Shown piece after piece: positions 23,401 to 38,400 of a DNA stretch of 64,000 nucleotides (position 1 is its first letter; each line of letters begins with the position of its first letter). Origin of the DNA: Fragum whitleyi (taxonomy: Eukaryota; Mollusca; Bivalvia; Cardiida; Cardiidae). The translations under genes and the position numbers were made by a program. The stretch lies in contig OX411557.1 in NCBI GenBank assembly GCA_948146395.1, positions 34,636,077 through 34,700,076 of the forward strand, in the 5' to 3' direction. The notes under the pieces were generated by a model, which was not told the origin of the DNA, did not search any database, and was given only the letters and a program-made list of their open reading frames with translations.

Positions 23401-26400
23401 AAAAGAATTACCGACCGTTAACAATCCTACCCTTTTGTTACTCTTTAACGCACACCAAGAAAACGTTCTGAGATTGCTGACCGTAAACGTTACATGGTAT
23501 ATGATGGATGATCATCAAGCGTAATCAATCTGCTGACTTCACTTCCGATATGCATGGCCCGTTTTTAAAAAAAAATTGCGAAGCCCCATTTTATGACTGA
23601 ATAAATCAGCCCTGAGTTCAGGTTGATAAAACGGTGCAAACTGTTTGAAAATTATAGCCATATTTGCACACAAGTGCACAAGCAAAGTGTGATATAACTT
23701 GCATACAGTTCGCATCGGTTTATCATCCTGGACGCACGGAAGCATGCGGTAAAAGTTTCAAGCCTGTTACTTACTTGGTTGGTGGTCCTCTATTGACAGC
23801 ACGTGCCATTCTGTGGTAAAGGGGGTGTTTGGAATCAATCAGCCATTCTGGATCGTTCTCACCCGAGTACATGTTGAGTTGTACTCTGTACTTGATCCCT
23901 GAAAATATTTTGAATGAAATGTTTTTCTCACATAGCTATACCATTGTTTCCATTTTATGGCACATGTGTAAAAACATTTTTCAAATAATTACAATAATCA
24001 TACTTTTATGATACATTACGCCAAGACTTTTTGAAACAGGTTGGAAAAGTATGATTAAAAGACTTCTGTGAGAAAAAGATTTTTTCTTCTACGAATCCTG
24101 GGGTCTGGAAGTATATCAACCTACTCTGAAAGAGAAACAAATGACGAATCCTATACATATGAGTGGTCGCTTAAAGTAATGGTCTCTTGATATACTTTTC
24201 GGTGGAATTTATTTGCTCTTATAAATGATAGCATATTTCCAATCGATTCTTTTTTGTATGAATGCATTAGTTAAAATAGTATAATGCAACATATATGGGA
24301 TTTAATTATTATCACTTTTAGTGCATAAACATTCCCTTTGTAAGAGATTTCAAAATTACAAAATAAAATAAGAAAAAAAAGTAGCTAAATGAGAGAGCTC
24401 AGTTTCAAAACAGGTGACCGGTAAAATTGGTGAGAAGAAGTTTTATAGCAAGAGTATCATGAAGATCCTGGGGCCCGTTTTACTAGACATCTTACGAAAA
24501 AATCGATCGTAAGTCAAAATCAATAATCGTATCTGGTGTTTTTATTCATTGGTAGGTTCTGCCTTGCAATATCTCATTGAAATCGTCTTTAGAAGACGAT
24601 TCCAATGAGATATTGCATGGCAGAATTCTATATATAGTTACTACTGTAGAAGCAACTTTAATTTTCGACTTACGCCAAAAAAATGGTCGAAAGATGTTTA
24701 GTAAAACGGGTCCCTGGATCGCTCACAGACCCCAAAATGACCCACGCGGCATGATATGAACAAACTAGGTAGATGTTCACTGAATTATTAAAAATGAAAT
24801 ATGTCTGTCTTCTGGTTTCAGAGTTGAACATTCTTAAACATTTCCTTTTATGTTTCGTTGTAAAATGGGTTGGGCCTTAGCAGAGTCAATATTTGATACT
24901 ATGAAACAAACATAGAAATCTGAAAAAGGATTTGCACAGATTTACATGCATTATATGAACAAACTTGGAAGAGGTTCACCACATATTACACATAGATCTA
25001 CCAAGTATCAATGCAGTTTGCCTTACAGTTACAGAATATTTTTTTAAGGTCTGGAACAAAATGTTTTTTTTTATGTAAAATGGGGTACAACAGGGCAGCG
25101 TCCAAACTTGACCACGTGGCCATAATATGAAAAAGCTTTATAAATTTCGACTAAATGAAACTGTAAACCTAACTGGAAAACTATCTACCTTCTGGTTTCA
25201 TAAAAGATTTTCAAAGGTTTCCTTCTCTGATTCTAGCCCAAAATCAACCCCAGGGGTATGGAAAATGTCCGCTAGATGAGTATACATGTCGTGCCCGATC
25301 TCGGGAATACTTAATCTCAAGATCGGGCAAGTGATGACAGGGGGTCGTTGCTCATTCTTAAGAATGGTCAAACCAACGTTTATATCAACACAACATGTCA
25401 TAAAAGTATGATTCTTGCATTTAAATATTCCATTTTATTCATTTAATGATTCCAATATAAAGTTTATTCGATTAATTCAACATATAAACTATAAAACCAT
25501 GTTATTGTTCGATCTCAACTTTCGACAAACTGACAGACCAACTTCCGGTTGAATATCCCGGCTCGCTTATCTAAATATATGAGACCTATCGTTATTAATT
25601 AAATTGTTGTTCGCATAATTTTCAGTTTGTAAACCTATATTAATTAAAGATTGTCTGGACATTCATGAAACATCGGGAAACGATATATAATAGATCGTTA
25701 ACTGTCAGAGTCTGTACAACCCGGATAACTATTTTCAATGATAATTCATCCCAATGAAAACATCTGGAACAGTGCATCAGATGTTCTACCGGTCTGTTCA
25801 GGCTCTTCCGAATTTTATCCAACAAAATACCCAGTTATTTTCAAAACAGACAGCAAATGAAACGCACTTGAAATAAAAATCCCCTGTCAATGGTGGTCAT
25901 GAAAGAAGCCTATAGGGCAGCTGATGCTATACAAAACGGGCTTTAAACTATTCACCTCACCTCTCACATAATAAGGGGTCGTCTTGGAACTCTGTAAAAT
26001 CAATAGTTGATTTGTGTGTTTGAATGGGGTTGTACATCCCTTCTGACAATCTTTCAGCAATAGCGTGGTGGAGTACCTAATAATGGATCCCTGGTATTTC
26101 TCACACCAGTTCCACCATCACATCCTTTCCAAGTCTTCAGCTGCTATCCCAATTAGGTCTACTGTTATCGCCCATTGTTGGAAGACAAATAGTCAAAAAG
26201 AATGAAAGCCCCCATCAGGAATCAAAATCTCGATATTGACAGTCCAAAGCTCTACCGACTGCATTATAAAGGCGGCTTAATCCGTATTTGAAAAATCTTT
26301 GATTTCATTAGAGGTTAGCCGGATTTGATATGTCAACATGGTGACAAATTGTCACAAGATAGGCCTGTTGCTGTGCTGGATGCCCAAGTATTAAAAACAA

Positions 26401-29400
26401 CAAAGGGACATAACTAAAAAATTAAGCAAGGTAGAGTTACTTTCCTTGCCAACTGCACTTTTTAAGACCTCTTTACACCTTCTCGATTTTCTCTCTGATT
26501 CACCACGATTCACCAAGATTTCTCATGGTCAGAAAAATTGGAATGGATCGGGTTGAATCGTGGCAAGAAGTATAAATATTCAGTATCACTACGTTTCCAG
26601 TAAGAATGTGCACAATATAAGTACGGTGTCTGTAAGGTATTTATACGAATCAATGACAATTCTTGACGGCAACACTATGTACAGTCAATGAGGATTGACT
26701 GTAGTGGCACAACGAATGCTCACAGTGCTCGTAAGGTTCAATACGGTACAAGTCTGATTCTAAGCGGCATTGGTCATGGCCAATCATGAAGCTCTGCAGC
26801 GAAACCTTGGATGATTTGTACGACAACTGTACCCAAGTCATGGTGAATTGTGAGAATTCGTAATGTGGGATTCCACGACTGGCTAGGATCTCTCATGAAT
26901 TGTCGCGAATAAAGCTTCAGTGTCAGTACGAATCAGCACCATTTCGCTACGGTTGTGCTATAAATTAGGCCATGCCCAATAACCACCACAATTCGCCACA
27001 AATGTTTTAAACAGTTTAAAACTTTTGTAGCACCATCATAGAATTTCCTGAATTATCACAAAACATTGAGTGTCACCACAGTTGTACTACAAATCACCAT
27101 GGTAAATGACAATTTTACAAATTGTTGTGAATCGTAGGGGCACCGTAGCCAAAAATCGTGAATGTGTAAATTGGCCTTTAATCATGAAAGGAATGAATTG
27201 CCTAGGTTCAAGTCAATCGGACATAAGGGGACAAAGTTATGCTTCTGACACAGAAAGATCCACCCGCCAGTTGGATATTGGCACCACAACCCATCCAATA
27301 TTACATCCTTTCTTTTAAGGGGCATTTGCAGAAAGGTAAAATGACCATACAAGATTAAACAAGTGCATGTCGTATTGCGATGCAATACAGGTGTCCCCCA
27401 CCGGATAACAAAAAATCCTTACTTATAATATATCTCCTACTTGCCACTTGTCCACAATGAGATCTATAAGTGTACCAAGTTTGAAAATGCTAGCACTGAT
27501 GGCTCAGGAGATATAGCCGGATAAAAATGTCAGGATAAAAAACAACAACGGACAATAACTAAAAAAGTGGATGTGGCAGAGTAACAGTTCTTGTGCATTA
27601 CACTTCTTCTCAATGAGATCTACCAGTGTACAAACTTTGAAGTTGCTAGGGTTTATAGTTTAGGAGATAAGTGCGGGACAAAAAGGTCAGGATAGAAACA
27701 ACAAAGGGCAATAACTCAAAAAGTGGACATGGCAGAGTGACAGTTCTTGTACATGACACTTGTCCTCAATGATATCTATAAGTGTAGCAAGTTTGAAGTT
27801 GCTAGCACTTTTGGTTTAGAAGATATGGTCCGGACAAAAATGTAAAGGTAAAAACAACAAAGGGCAATAACTCAAAAAGTGGGTGTGGCAGAGTAACAGT
27901 TCTTGTACATGACACTTGTCCTCAATGAGATCTATACGTGTACAAAGTTTAAAGGTGCTAGCACTTATAATTTAGGAGATATGATCCGGCCAAGAATTTA
28001 AGATTAAAAACAACAAAGGGCAATAACTCAAAAAGTGGACATGACAGAGTAACAATTCTTGTACATGACACTTGTCCTTGATAAGATCTATCAGTGTACA
28101 AAGTTTGAAGTTGCTAGCACTTATGGTTTAGGAGATATGATCCGGACAAAAATGTAAGGGTAAAAACAACAAAGGTCAATAAATCAAAAAGTGGGCATGA
28201 CAGAATAACAGTTCTTGAACATGACACTTGTCCTCAATAAGATCTAAAAGTGTACCAAGCTTGAAGTTGCTAGCACTTATAGTTTAGGAGATATGATCCG
28301 GACAAGAATGTAAGGCTAAAAACAACAAAGGGCAATAACTCAAAAAGTGGGTGTGGCAGAGTTTTGGATCTTGATCATGACACTTCTCCTCAATGAGATC
28401 TATAAGTGTACAAAGTTTGAAGTTGCTAGCACACATATTTTAGGAGATATGATCCGGACAAGAATGTAAGGGTAAAAACAACAAAGGGCAATAACTCAAA
28501 AAGTGGGCATGGAAGAGTAAAGGTTCTTGAACATGACACTTGTCCTCAATGAGATCTATAAGTGTACCAAGTTTGAAGTTGCTAGCACATATGGTTTAGA
28601 GGATATAGCCTGGACAAAAGTGTGACGGACAGACAGACGGACGGACGGACAGACGGAATCGAGCAAATCTATAGTCCCCCAACCAGGAACCGGGTGGGTA
28701 CTAATAAGGTGGCCAATTGTCACAAGATAAGCCAATTACACAGCTGGATGTCCAAGTTTGAAAAACATCAAAGGGAAATACCTAAAAAACATTAAGCTAG
28801 GTAGAGTTGTTGTTCTTGTGCTCTGCTATCCATTATCATAAAAGGAACATAACTTCAAGGTTTCAAGTCAATCCAACATACGGTGTCAGAAATATGCTGC
28901 GGACTAAGCAGTGGAAGCCAAAGGTGATCCCCCCCTCTCCACATAAAGTCCACTGAGCTAGATTTGTGTCGACAATTTAATCACTATCTGGAATATTGCT
29001 TGGTCTGACAGGTCACACATTTAATTATATAAGCCTATAAGAAACAATATGAAGTTTTATACTGGAGTCAAAAATAGCTTTTTCAACCTACATGAACGTG
29101 TTTATCAGAAGTTTCATCCTAAAAAATACTTAGTTTTTTAGCCTAGGAATTGAACATGTGACCCGTCATGCAAAAAGGGACCATCTGGGAACTCTGTCAA
29201 ATAAATATTTGAAAAGAGACTGGGTCCAGCAAAGGTCAAGCACAGGTCGCAATTCAAAAATCCTTTTACAGGAAGGTAGATTGTTCATTCTATATTGGAA
29301 AACAAGAGCCATGTCGGACATGGCCATCCCCCGCCGAAAAAGCTTGATAGTAAAACTGAAGCCTAATATATAAATTATTCTTTTGAACTTTAAGAAATTA

Positions 29401-32400
29401 ACCCCTTAAAAAATCAAAGTGTCAAAAATAACAAAGGGCAATAACTCCAAAATTATTCAAGCAACAGTTGTAGCTATTATGCATTGAACTTCTCCTCCGT
29501 GAGTTCTATTCACCCATTAAGTTTCAAGTTGATAGCTATTATACTTAAGAAGATTTGCTCCGGACAAAATCTAAGTATCAAAAGTAACAAAGGGCAATAA
29601 CTCCAAAATTATTCAAGCAAGAGTTGTAGCTATTATGCATTGAACTTCTCCTCCGTGAGTTCTATTCACCCTTCAAGTTTCAAGTTGATAGCTGTTATAC
29701 TTTAGAAGATTTGCTCCAGACAAAAATGTAAGTATCAAAAGTAACAAAGGGCAATAACTCCAAAATTATACAAGCAAGAGTTGAAGTTCCTGTGCAATGC
29801 ACTTCTCCTTCATGAGATCTATTTCCTTAAAGAGACATATTTATATCTTTAGGACTTTTGGGTGTGCAAAGTAACATACTCAAAATTGATTTCATTGATA
29901 TATAATCTCAAATGAAATAGCTAATCTAAGTGCATGAATCTTGATGGAAATAATTGAATTTAAATTATTAGCTGATCAAGTGTGAAAAGGAATGTATATG
30001 ATATATTTGAAGAACAATTTTTGGCTGGTAAGAAGTGATACAGACTTCTACCGTTTCTGTTGTAAAGTGTACTGTATTGATTTTTTTCTTGTAAGTGAAG
30101 GAAGTAGACTTATTACATAATCATAATTTGAGCAGGTCAATGTAATAAGCTGACAATTAGGTTTTCCTTGCTAATCTGACTAATCTGTATGCTATATGTT
30201 TGCACTATCAAAATTCATGTGTGATGTCTCACACAAAAAGAGACTAATTTTTGAAAAAACATATTTGATTCAGCAGGGATAATTTCCCATTTTTTTCTTT
30301 TTCAATGGGGTTTTACACCGTTTCAACATTTTGTCAGTTATATTCCATTGGCTGGAGCACCTAACAATGGCTTCCTGGTATTTCTCACACCAGTACTATC
30401 ATTTCATTCTTCCTAGCCTCCAGCTGCTATCCCACATAGGTCTATGATTATCGACCCATAGGCGGGAGACAAATAGTCTGAAAGAACGAGTGCCCCCGTC
30501 GGGGATCAAACTCAGGACCTCTAGATTAAGTTTGATGTGCTACCAACTGCGCTATGACAGCAGCATAATTTCCAAGTAAGGTAGTTTAATAATTCTAGAT
30601 TCAGAAACTATACAGAAAACAAAAAAAAAAAAGATCCCTGTCAGAGCAATTTTGGTTTTACCCTATTTAGGGTTGATACTTTTTGCACCTTGCAGATGGC
30701 CTTATTTTGCCTAACAGGTTTATCATTATTTTTATCTATTTATTTATTTATTGTTGTGGTTTTTTTTGGTGGTCGTAGGGGGGGGGGGGGTTATATAATG
30801 TTAAAAGATACCCTTACAGAAATCCAGAATTTTCAGCAAAAAACCCCATAAACTTATCCGTTGGCAAGAAAAGTTTGCAATGATTCCCATTGCCATGTTC
30901 ATGTCTACCAAAGTATATCAAATTTTAACAGTATCTTGAAAATTGGTCCTATGTTGTAGAAGATAGATTTGTAAATCTTTAAAAATATCCTTGTAGCCCT
31001 AATGTATTGGATCCCATATTTGCCATAGATAAATTGAAGAAAGTCTTTACAACTTGAAACTCATAGTCAGGTTAGAAGGAATTGTTGATGGCCTACTTGA
31101 CACTGTACCACAGACAAAGGACAAAGTATCACAAAACCTCACCATAAGCACACTGTGCATGGATGAATTAAGAATCAAAAACAGTGTAAAATTGTTACAT
31201 TGATTATATCTATCATAATCCTAACACATAAATAAACAACCCTTACAGAAATACAAAGTATGCTGCAAATTTGCTACAAACTAATCTGTTTGCTAGGAGC
31301 TTTAGCTTCTATTTAACATGTGCCTGCAGCAGAAAATCCATTTTCTGCCAACATCCTACAAACTCCTTGAATAAACAAGAGGACCATTGGCCCTTAAGCG
31401 CTCACCTGATACATGGATTTACAAAAGTCAGATATCAAGAGGTTAACATTTCAGACAAATATGTTGCCTCTAAAGTACTGTAAAAAGATTTTGAATCTCT
31501 ATCACACTTGTGTAAGATTTCAAGACACGTGTACATTCTGACCAAGATACAGAATTTTTAATCAAAGAGTGCACACAAAGATTTCAACAAATTTGACCCC
31601 TTGACCTCATTTTTGACCCCACTTGACCCAATTTCGAACTTTACCAAGATTTGATGGAGACAAACATTCTGACCAAGTTTCAAGGCATTTGGCCCAAAAG
31701 TGTGGCCTCTAGAGTGCACACTGTATTTTTCTAAGATTGGCCCTTCATTTACACTGAATGTATTTTCACACGGTAGAAATGTGGATGGTCTTCCATTCTG
31801 ATGAATATATGTTTTCATGACACTCACATAATTTGGTCTGTGCATCTTGTCTAAACACAGATCTCCGATGATTACCCATCCTAATGCGAGTCTTTGGGCA
31901 AATGCTGATCCGATTGGTCCCGTTATTTGATCAAATATGTGATGAACCTCCCATATATTGCGACTAAGAAGAATCATAATCTGGGCATTCTTGTTGATGA
32001 TTAATTTCATTTTTCAATGAACTTAAGTCTTTGTGCTCTTTTAACAATTCTGGGTTTGGGATCTCATGTCTATTGTTGGGAATATCATCACACTCAATAA
32101 CCTTTGGGACAAGGAACGAAGCACTTCTGTCCAGAGAATCTATAATCAGGTCAAAACCCCGTTGTCCCGATATCAATGATTTGACAGAACAGGAAGTGAC
32201 ATCTCATACTGAACGTTTTCATATTTTATATCAAGGAGAGAGAATAGTTCAGGCTTCACTAATGTTTTGTTGCTTTGATCATCAATTAGAGCGTAGACTA
32301 ATACACTATTATTTGGATTATGAGCGGATCGCACTGAGAAAAGTACTTTTTTGCGCAAGAACGACCAAACATATTGTCACTTCCACAAACCTGTGTGCAT

Positions 32401-35400
32401 TTAGTATCTTTAATCTCCCCACCTTGATTTGGCGCGGCTATCCTTTGATTGCCTATTAACTGTCTGTCTACAGGATGCATGGCTGACTGATGGTTATCAC
32501 TTTGGCACAAAGAACACTTAATTTCAGCCTTGCAGTTTTTTGCCATATGAGACGATGTATCACAGCACCTAAAACAGTACCTGTTCTCTTTCAAAAGCTG
32601 TTTCCTTTCTAAGATAGGCATTTTCCTGAATTGTCTACAATTGTTTATTGAATGTGAGTCTGACTTATGAATAAAACATGAATTTCTATGAAATGGCACA
32701 TTTTCTGAAGTATCAACTTGACTTGATGGTGTCACTCCAGTCTTCTTACTAAAGACTGATCTTTTAGACGAATTTTGAGGCTGTCTCTGTTCAGTTTGAA
32801 TCTGATACTGAAAACTAGGGTTGTTGAGAATGGAGCTATGTTCTTGAACAAATTCAACCAAAAATGAGAATGGGGGAAAAGTCACTTTATTGACCTTTGA
32901 ATACTCTGAAGCTCTGCAAGTCCATCTACTCTGCAGGAAACCAGGAAGTTTTTGAACAATTGGATTTATCCTAGAAGAGGTATTCATATGACTAACGAGA
33001 TCCTTGTATTGCTCTCTGACCATAATGGACTCCACTTCCGACAATATATCAGATAAATCATATAGTTTTTTCAGGTTTTTGACTTCAATTCTTGGGAAGG
33101 CTTCCAATTTCCTACGTAATGCCAAGTCAATCATCTCTGGACAGCGATATCTTTCCTCTAATCTCTTCCAAACATGCTCAAGACCTTGGATGGATCATGT
33201 TGATTTGATGCCCTGATATTAAGCGCATATTGTCTAGACTCTTGACCTAGATATCTTATCAACAAATCAAACTCCTCATTTGGGGACACTTGAATCTCAT
33301 TGGTTATTGACTGAAACATGCTTTTCCACAATGGAAATGTCTCAGGCCGATCATCAATATTCATTAGTCTTTGAAGGGACAAGTCTTTCTTAATCAAGAA
33401 ATTTGATAACTGATGATAATTATCCCCTTAGCTCAAATTTCCGCATTCAATCTGAAGTTGTGGACAAAGTTCGGAAAAAGTGTGGAAATTCTGCGGAAAT
33501 AGGAAATTTCTGAAGATATTCCGCAAAAGTGGCTCCACAAAATGCAGATATTTTTCCGAAAAACGGAAAGAATGCGGAAAAATGGATCTCTAGTTTTCTT
33601 GCCTGCGTAAAACATGTGGAAAAATGGAACTTAGTTTTTTTGTACTGCGGATAAGATGCGTAAAATGGAACTTAGACATTTAACAAGTTTTTACCTTGCG
33701 GAAATTTGGACTTAAACTTTTTGTTCATGTGGAATAAAATAACTTAGAAATTTTAATCTCTTTTTTTCTGTTCATAGCCTTCTTTAAATAAAATAGAACA
33801 CATTTGCAAAAATTATGACATAAATGGCCTCAGTTAAATCAAATCTCTTTTTCAAATATTCATTTCATAGAGTTCAAACTGGTGATTCCCGTACGAAAAA
33901 TTGTAGCGGATTCCGCTTGGAAAATAGGCGTAAATGAGACGGAAATGAAGCGGAAATGGTCACTTACGCTTGTAACTCAGGCGTAAGTTTAATTTACGTC
34001 TCTGCTACATCATAAAGAACTGGCGTAAAACATCAGAAATTACAGGCGTGAAATGAATTCAAAGCGGAATTTCTTTTCTATTCAGTTTTACAGGCGTACT
34101 TCAACACTTAAACTTATTCTAGAGACGGATTTTACAGAATTAGCATTTTTATGGAAGCGGAAAGACACTTTCAGCAAGCGTAAAATAACTTAAACTTTTG
34201 TTAGAGGTGTATTTTTCTAACTTAAACATTTCATGTGAAAGAAATCATTACTGTGAGGAAAATTCATGCCGTGATATAACTGAAAAAATGTTGAAAGAGG
34301 CGTAAAACTCCTTTCAATCAATCTTTCACTTACCCTTGAAATGTTATGTTCAATAATCAAGTTTTTGTGCTGAAAATCAGTGAACTGCAAAAAATGACCT
34401 TGACCTTGGCAAATAACCTTGACTTTACTATCCACAAAAGGGCTTTGTCACAAGCAATTCATATGTAAAATATCAATGCTATATCACTTACCATTACAAA
34501 GTTAGAGCAAATGTAAAAGGTTTAATCTTTTACAAATTTGACCTTGAAAAATGACCTTGACCTTGACTGATGACCAAGAACTCCATGAGAAAGGTCTTGT
34601 CCCAAGCAATCATCATACATGTGAAATATGAAGGCTCCCCCCCCCCTCTCCTCCCCCTCCCCCCCCCCCCCCCCCCAAAAAAAAATATCTGAATTTACTC
34701 ATAAAAAAACTTCTTATTTTCAAGTAAATATCTTTAAATACAACCATAATATCTGAAAATATTTTTGAAAAAATATCTACAAGCTTATTAACTTACCCAA
34801 ACGAATGCAGTAAATAATGTCCAAGTCTAAAAATGACTAGGACTCTAGTCTATAGAAATCCAAGATGGCTGCCGATTTTAAATGAAATTTCCGTTGACTT
34901 GTTTTTTTGCCTTATTTCCTTTCACATTGGAAAGAATAGCACAAAGAAGGTATGTAAAAAGCAGTAATTTGATGATTTTTAATAGAATCTTGTCCTGTAG
35001 GACCCTAAAAAAAAGTTATTTACAAATATAAGACAACTTAAATCTCAGTAAATATAGTGAATCCTTCGGAATGCAAAAAATGATTCCATGGTTTTAATGA
35101 ATTAAGCCAAAATTCATAGTTCCAAATATTATTAAACCCACATTAAACCTTGTTACCCCAAAGGTATAGAAGAATTATATGAAATGGATATATCAAATTG
35201 TATTATTTTTTGTAGATTCGTACCAATAAATTTTCGACCCCATGTCTTATTTCAGCAACATGTTTTTTAGAGTATATTGTACAGTGCTCTCAACAAGGGG
35301 CAAAATCAGAATTTTTGTTTTATTCTATGTTGGATTTTCAGGATTTTTTTTTCACAAACCAAGGAATTCCCCCCCTTCCAACACCTCCCTTTTCTACACA

Positions 35401-38400
35401 CTTTTTAAATGCTCCTCTCCTTGTTAGAATAAGTTTTATTGTTCCCAAAGTCCATTATTCTTGGTTGGTCTTTAAAAATATAAACTTCCAAGGGTTAAAA
35501 CTTATAGCTTTAACTTTAGGCTGTAGGTACAAACTTTGGGTGCTCAATCACCCTTTATTTCTTTATAAATTTTGGAAACTGAGGAACTGAAGTTTCTATT
35601 TGGAATTGCTCTGTAGATGTTTCTTGCATGATGGACCTAGGAAATGCTGCTTACCCAAATTTTAGTTAAGATGTTTTGATATCCTTCGATATAACACAGC
35701 TTTATTCTCTCCCCCCCCCCTGTCATTCCAAGGGTGATGAACATTCTACGGGTAGTGTGCAAAAAAAATGTTCTGGCAGTTGAATTAAACTTATTAATAT
35801 ATTTGAACTTATGCTGAATTATCTGAATAACTAAGACAAAAAATGACTCTGTCCTTTTCAAATCTCTCGTCAGACATTTTGATGGAGTCAACTTTTAAAT
35901 GACGTAATTGGGATTTTTTGTGTTCTTCCAGGATGCCGTTTAAAGACGATGGTAGTTGATTGACCTTTGCGGTATTGTTTTTATGGTAGGGCCTTTTTTC
36001 ACTTCGAATAAATTACCCGTAGATCTATTCTAGACACTTACAAAGCAACATTTTGAAATTTTATCAGTCAGAGCTGTATGAATTCCGTTTGATCTTAGGA
36101 ATATTCCCCTGATTTGAATTTCATTTGTTTCAATAGGCCTATCAAAGAACCCTAGTGATCTGTATCTGACAAAGAAAGAGAATGACAGAAGCTGTAATGA
36201 CGCGTTGCATTGTCCAAAACCATGTATGTTACATATGACTTTTTTTTGTCAGTTATAATGTATGTTCGCAACAAATAACAGGGAGTTTTTCTTGAATCTC
36301 AGACGTTTTTTACGTAAAAGATATTCTTGTTGTAATTTCTGAAATTTTGGACATACATTACGTTGATGTCCACTTATTGAGCGCACTGTGCATTCTATTC
36401 ACAATATAAGTTAAAATAATTTTTCAAGCAATCACCTTAATATATGAGTGAATTTATCAAGTGTGTATTTACTGTATTGACCACTTACAAGGATTATTTC
36501 TAATTTCCAGACAAAGTTTGTCCTGAACCTATTTGAATTATGCTGGACTGATTAACTGTTAAAAGAGGCCATGATTGAGAAGGCAGCCTATCATCTAACC
36601 GAACAGTTTGGGGCAGAATACCTGATTTAAGGACTTTCAGGAATCAAAAGATCAACAAAATATGTACTGAGAGGACATGGGTTATGAAAACTAACAAGAT
36701 TGCATCAAGTATGTATGAAAGGTATTTACAAATCCATTTCACTTAAAACCATTTGGTGAATTTTTTTTTCAAATTACCATATCATTGATTTTTTTCCCTG
36801 TATTGTAACAACCAATTTGCTGAGGCTTGAGTTTGCCCCACAGAATATTTCAGGTAGGACACATAGATGAAACTGTGTGCAACACACCCAATATTTTCAA
36901 CACACCCAATATTTTCAACACAAAAAAATTTGCTCAACATCCTCAATACATTGTTTTGATACTTTTTGCCTTATACAAATCATACAGTGAATTTGGTTAA
37001 AGTTTTCTCACATTTTTACGCTTTAAGTATTTGGAATTAGGTTTAGTAAATACGAAAGTGTGTAGAAAACATATGGTTACTCAATTTGGGATTGTAAAAG
37101 ATCTCAGATTTACAAATAGATAAACTGCTAAATAACCCTTGCAGCAATAATTCTGGTTCAGAATGTCATGTGCAAAGATATCTCCATTTAGCCAAATGAA
37201 ATGAGAAATTAAAATTTCTGGCAAGAAATTTTACCAAGGCCTTAAACTTTTCTGGTTTTCAAAAGAAAATCAGTTGTGGACTAAATCAAGAATATAAATA
37301 AATGTGGAACATAAAAAATGAAATTAATAAGTTGTTATTTACAACTTATTATTATTATCTTTTATGAACATACAAAATAAAAGCTTTAATATCAAGCTAT
37401 AGTTTGAAAAAAATCTCATTAGAGAATGCAAAACGTTGTATAGTTTTGGGCCAAGTAATGTGATGATTATTTGTTTTATTTTTCAGAATATGTCAATTCC
37501 AGTCTGGCTTGATGGTCATTTTACATTCTGGACAAAAATGGTTGAAATAGATGAGGAATTTACAGAGATGATTCACTGAACAGAAATGGATGAATATCAA
37601 GAATAACTTGGTGATTGAAAATAAAGAAATTTGAAATTTTTTTGAAGTACTATTACATAATGTATAAATTTATCCTTCTTCTTATGTGAAAGTTGTCATG
37701 CCTTTTTGCTTGGCTGTTCTAGAACATAAAAATTGAATTTTTTCATCATGCTGTCATTGTATCTGTGTCATTATTTCAAATACAATTGTATAGAGATCTG
37801 CTTGAAATTTTCCATTTGTGTTCACTATATGATTTACTGTAGAAAACTGCGTGATATGCCCTTTTTTACTGTTTTTTTATCTGGATCATCTAGCCAAGCA
37901 TTGGCGCCAACAGAGCTAGTGATTTCCCTTTCAAAATCAAAATTTATATTATTCATCAAATACTATGTTGTGGGTACTCATTCGAAATGTTTCATCAATT
38001 CATTCCCTTTGAGCACACACAAAATAGGGTAAAGATTTAAAAAATAAATGCAGATCTAAAGTCTGAGTAATTGTGCCATTCAAATAAAATTTTGATCTAT
38101 AGCTCTAAAGTCAATGTAAAAATTGGGCTTGTGTATAGCAGAGCTCCTGGCACATAACTATGGATTTTCAGTGATCAATACTTAAAACCTAGGACCTGTA
38201 GATCTTTTGGAGGATTGATAGTAGCCACCATGTTAAAGGCTCTTCAGGCCTATAGTACTGGTCCAAGATTTTCAGCTCGGCTGTTTAACAACAAAACATC
38301 AAGGTATTATCATCACATTGGTGTTGTTTGCATTTGTATTGGTGTATGTGTTGGCAACTGGCAAACTTAAACCTTTAAATGGTCATATCTCTTGTTAATG

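Noticed and set aside
37733..38032. 99-codon reading as transposase of the 5.7-kb element
   Set aside because: No DDE-like or other catalytic motif; hydrophobic, AT-driven composition.
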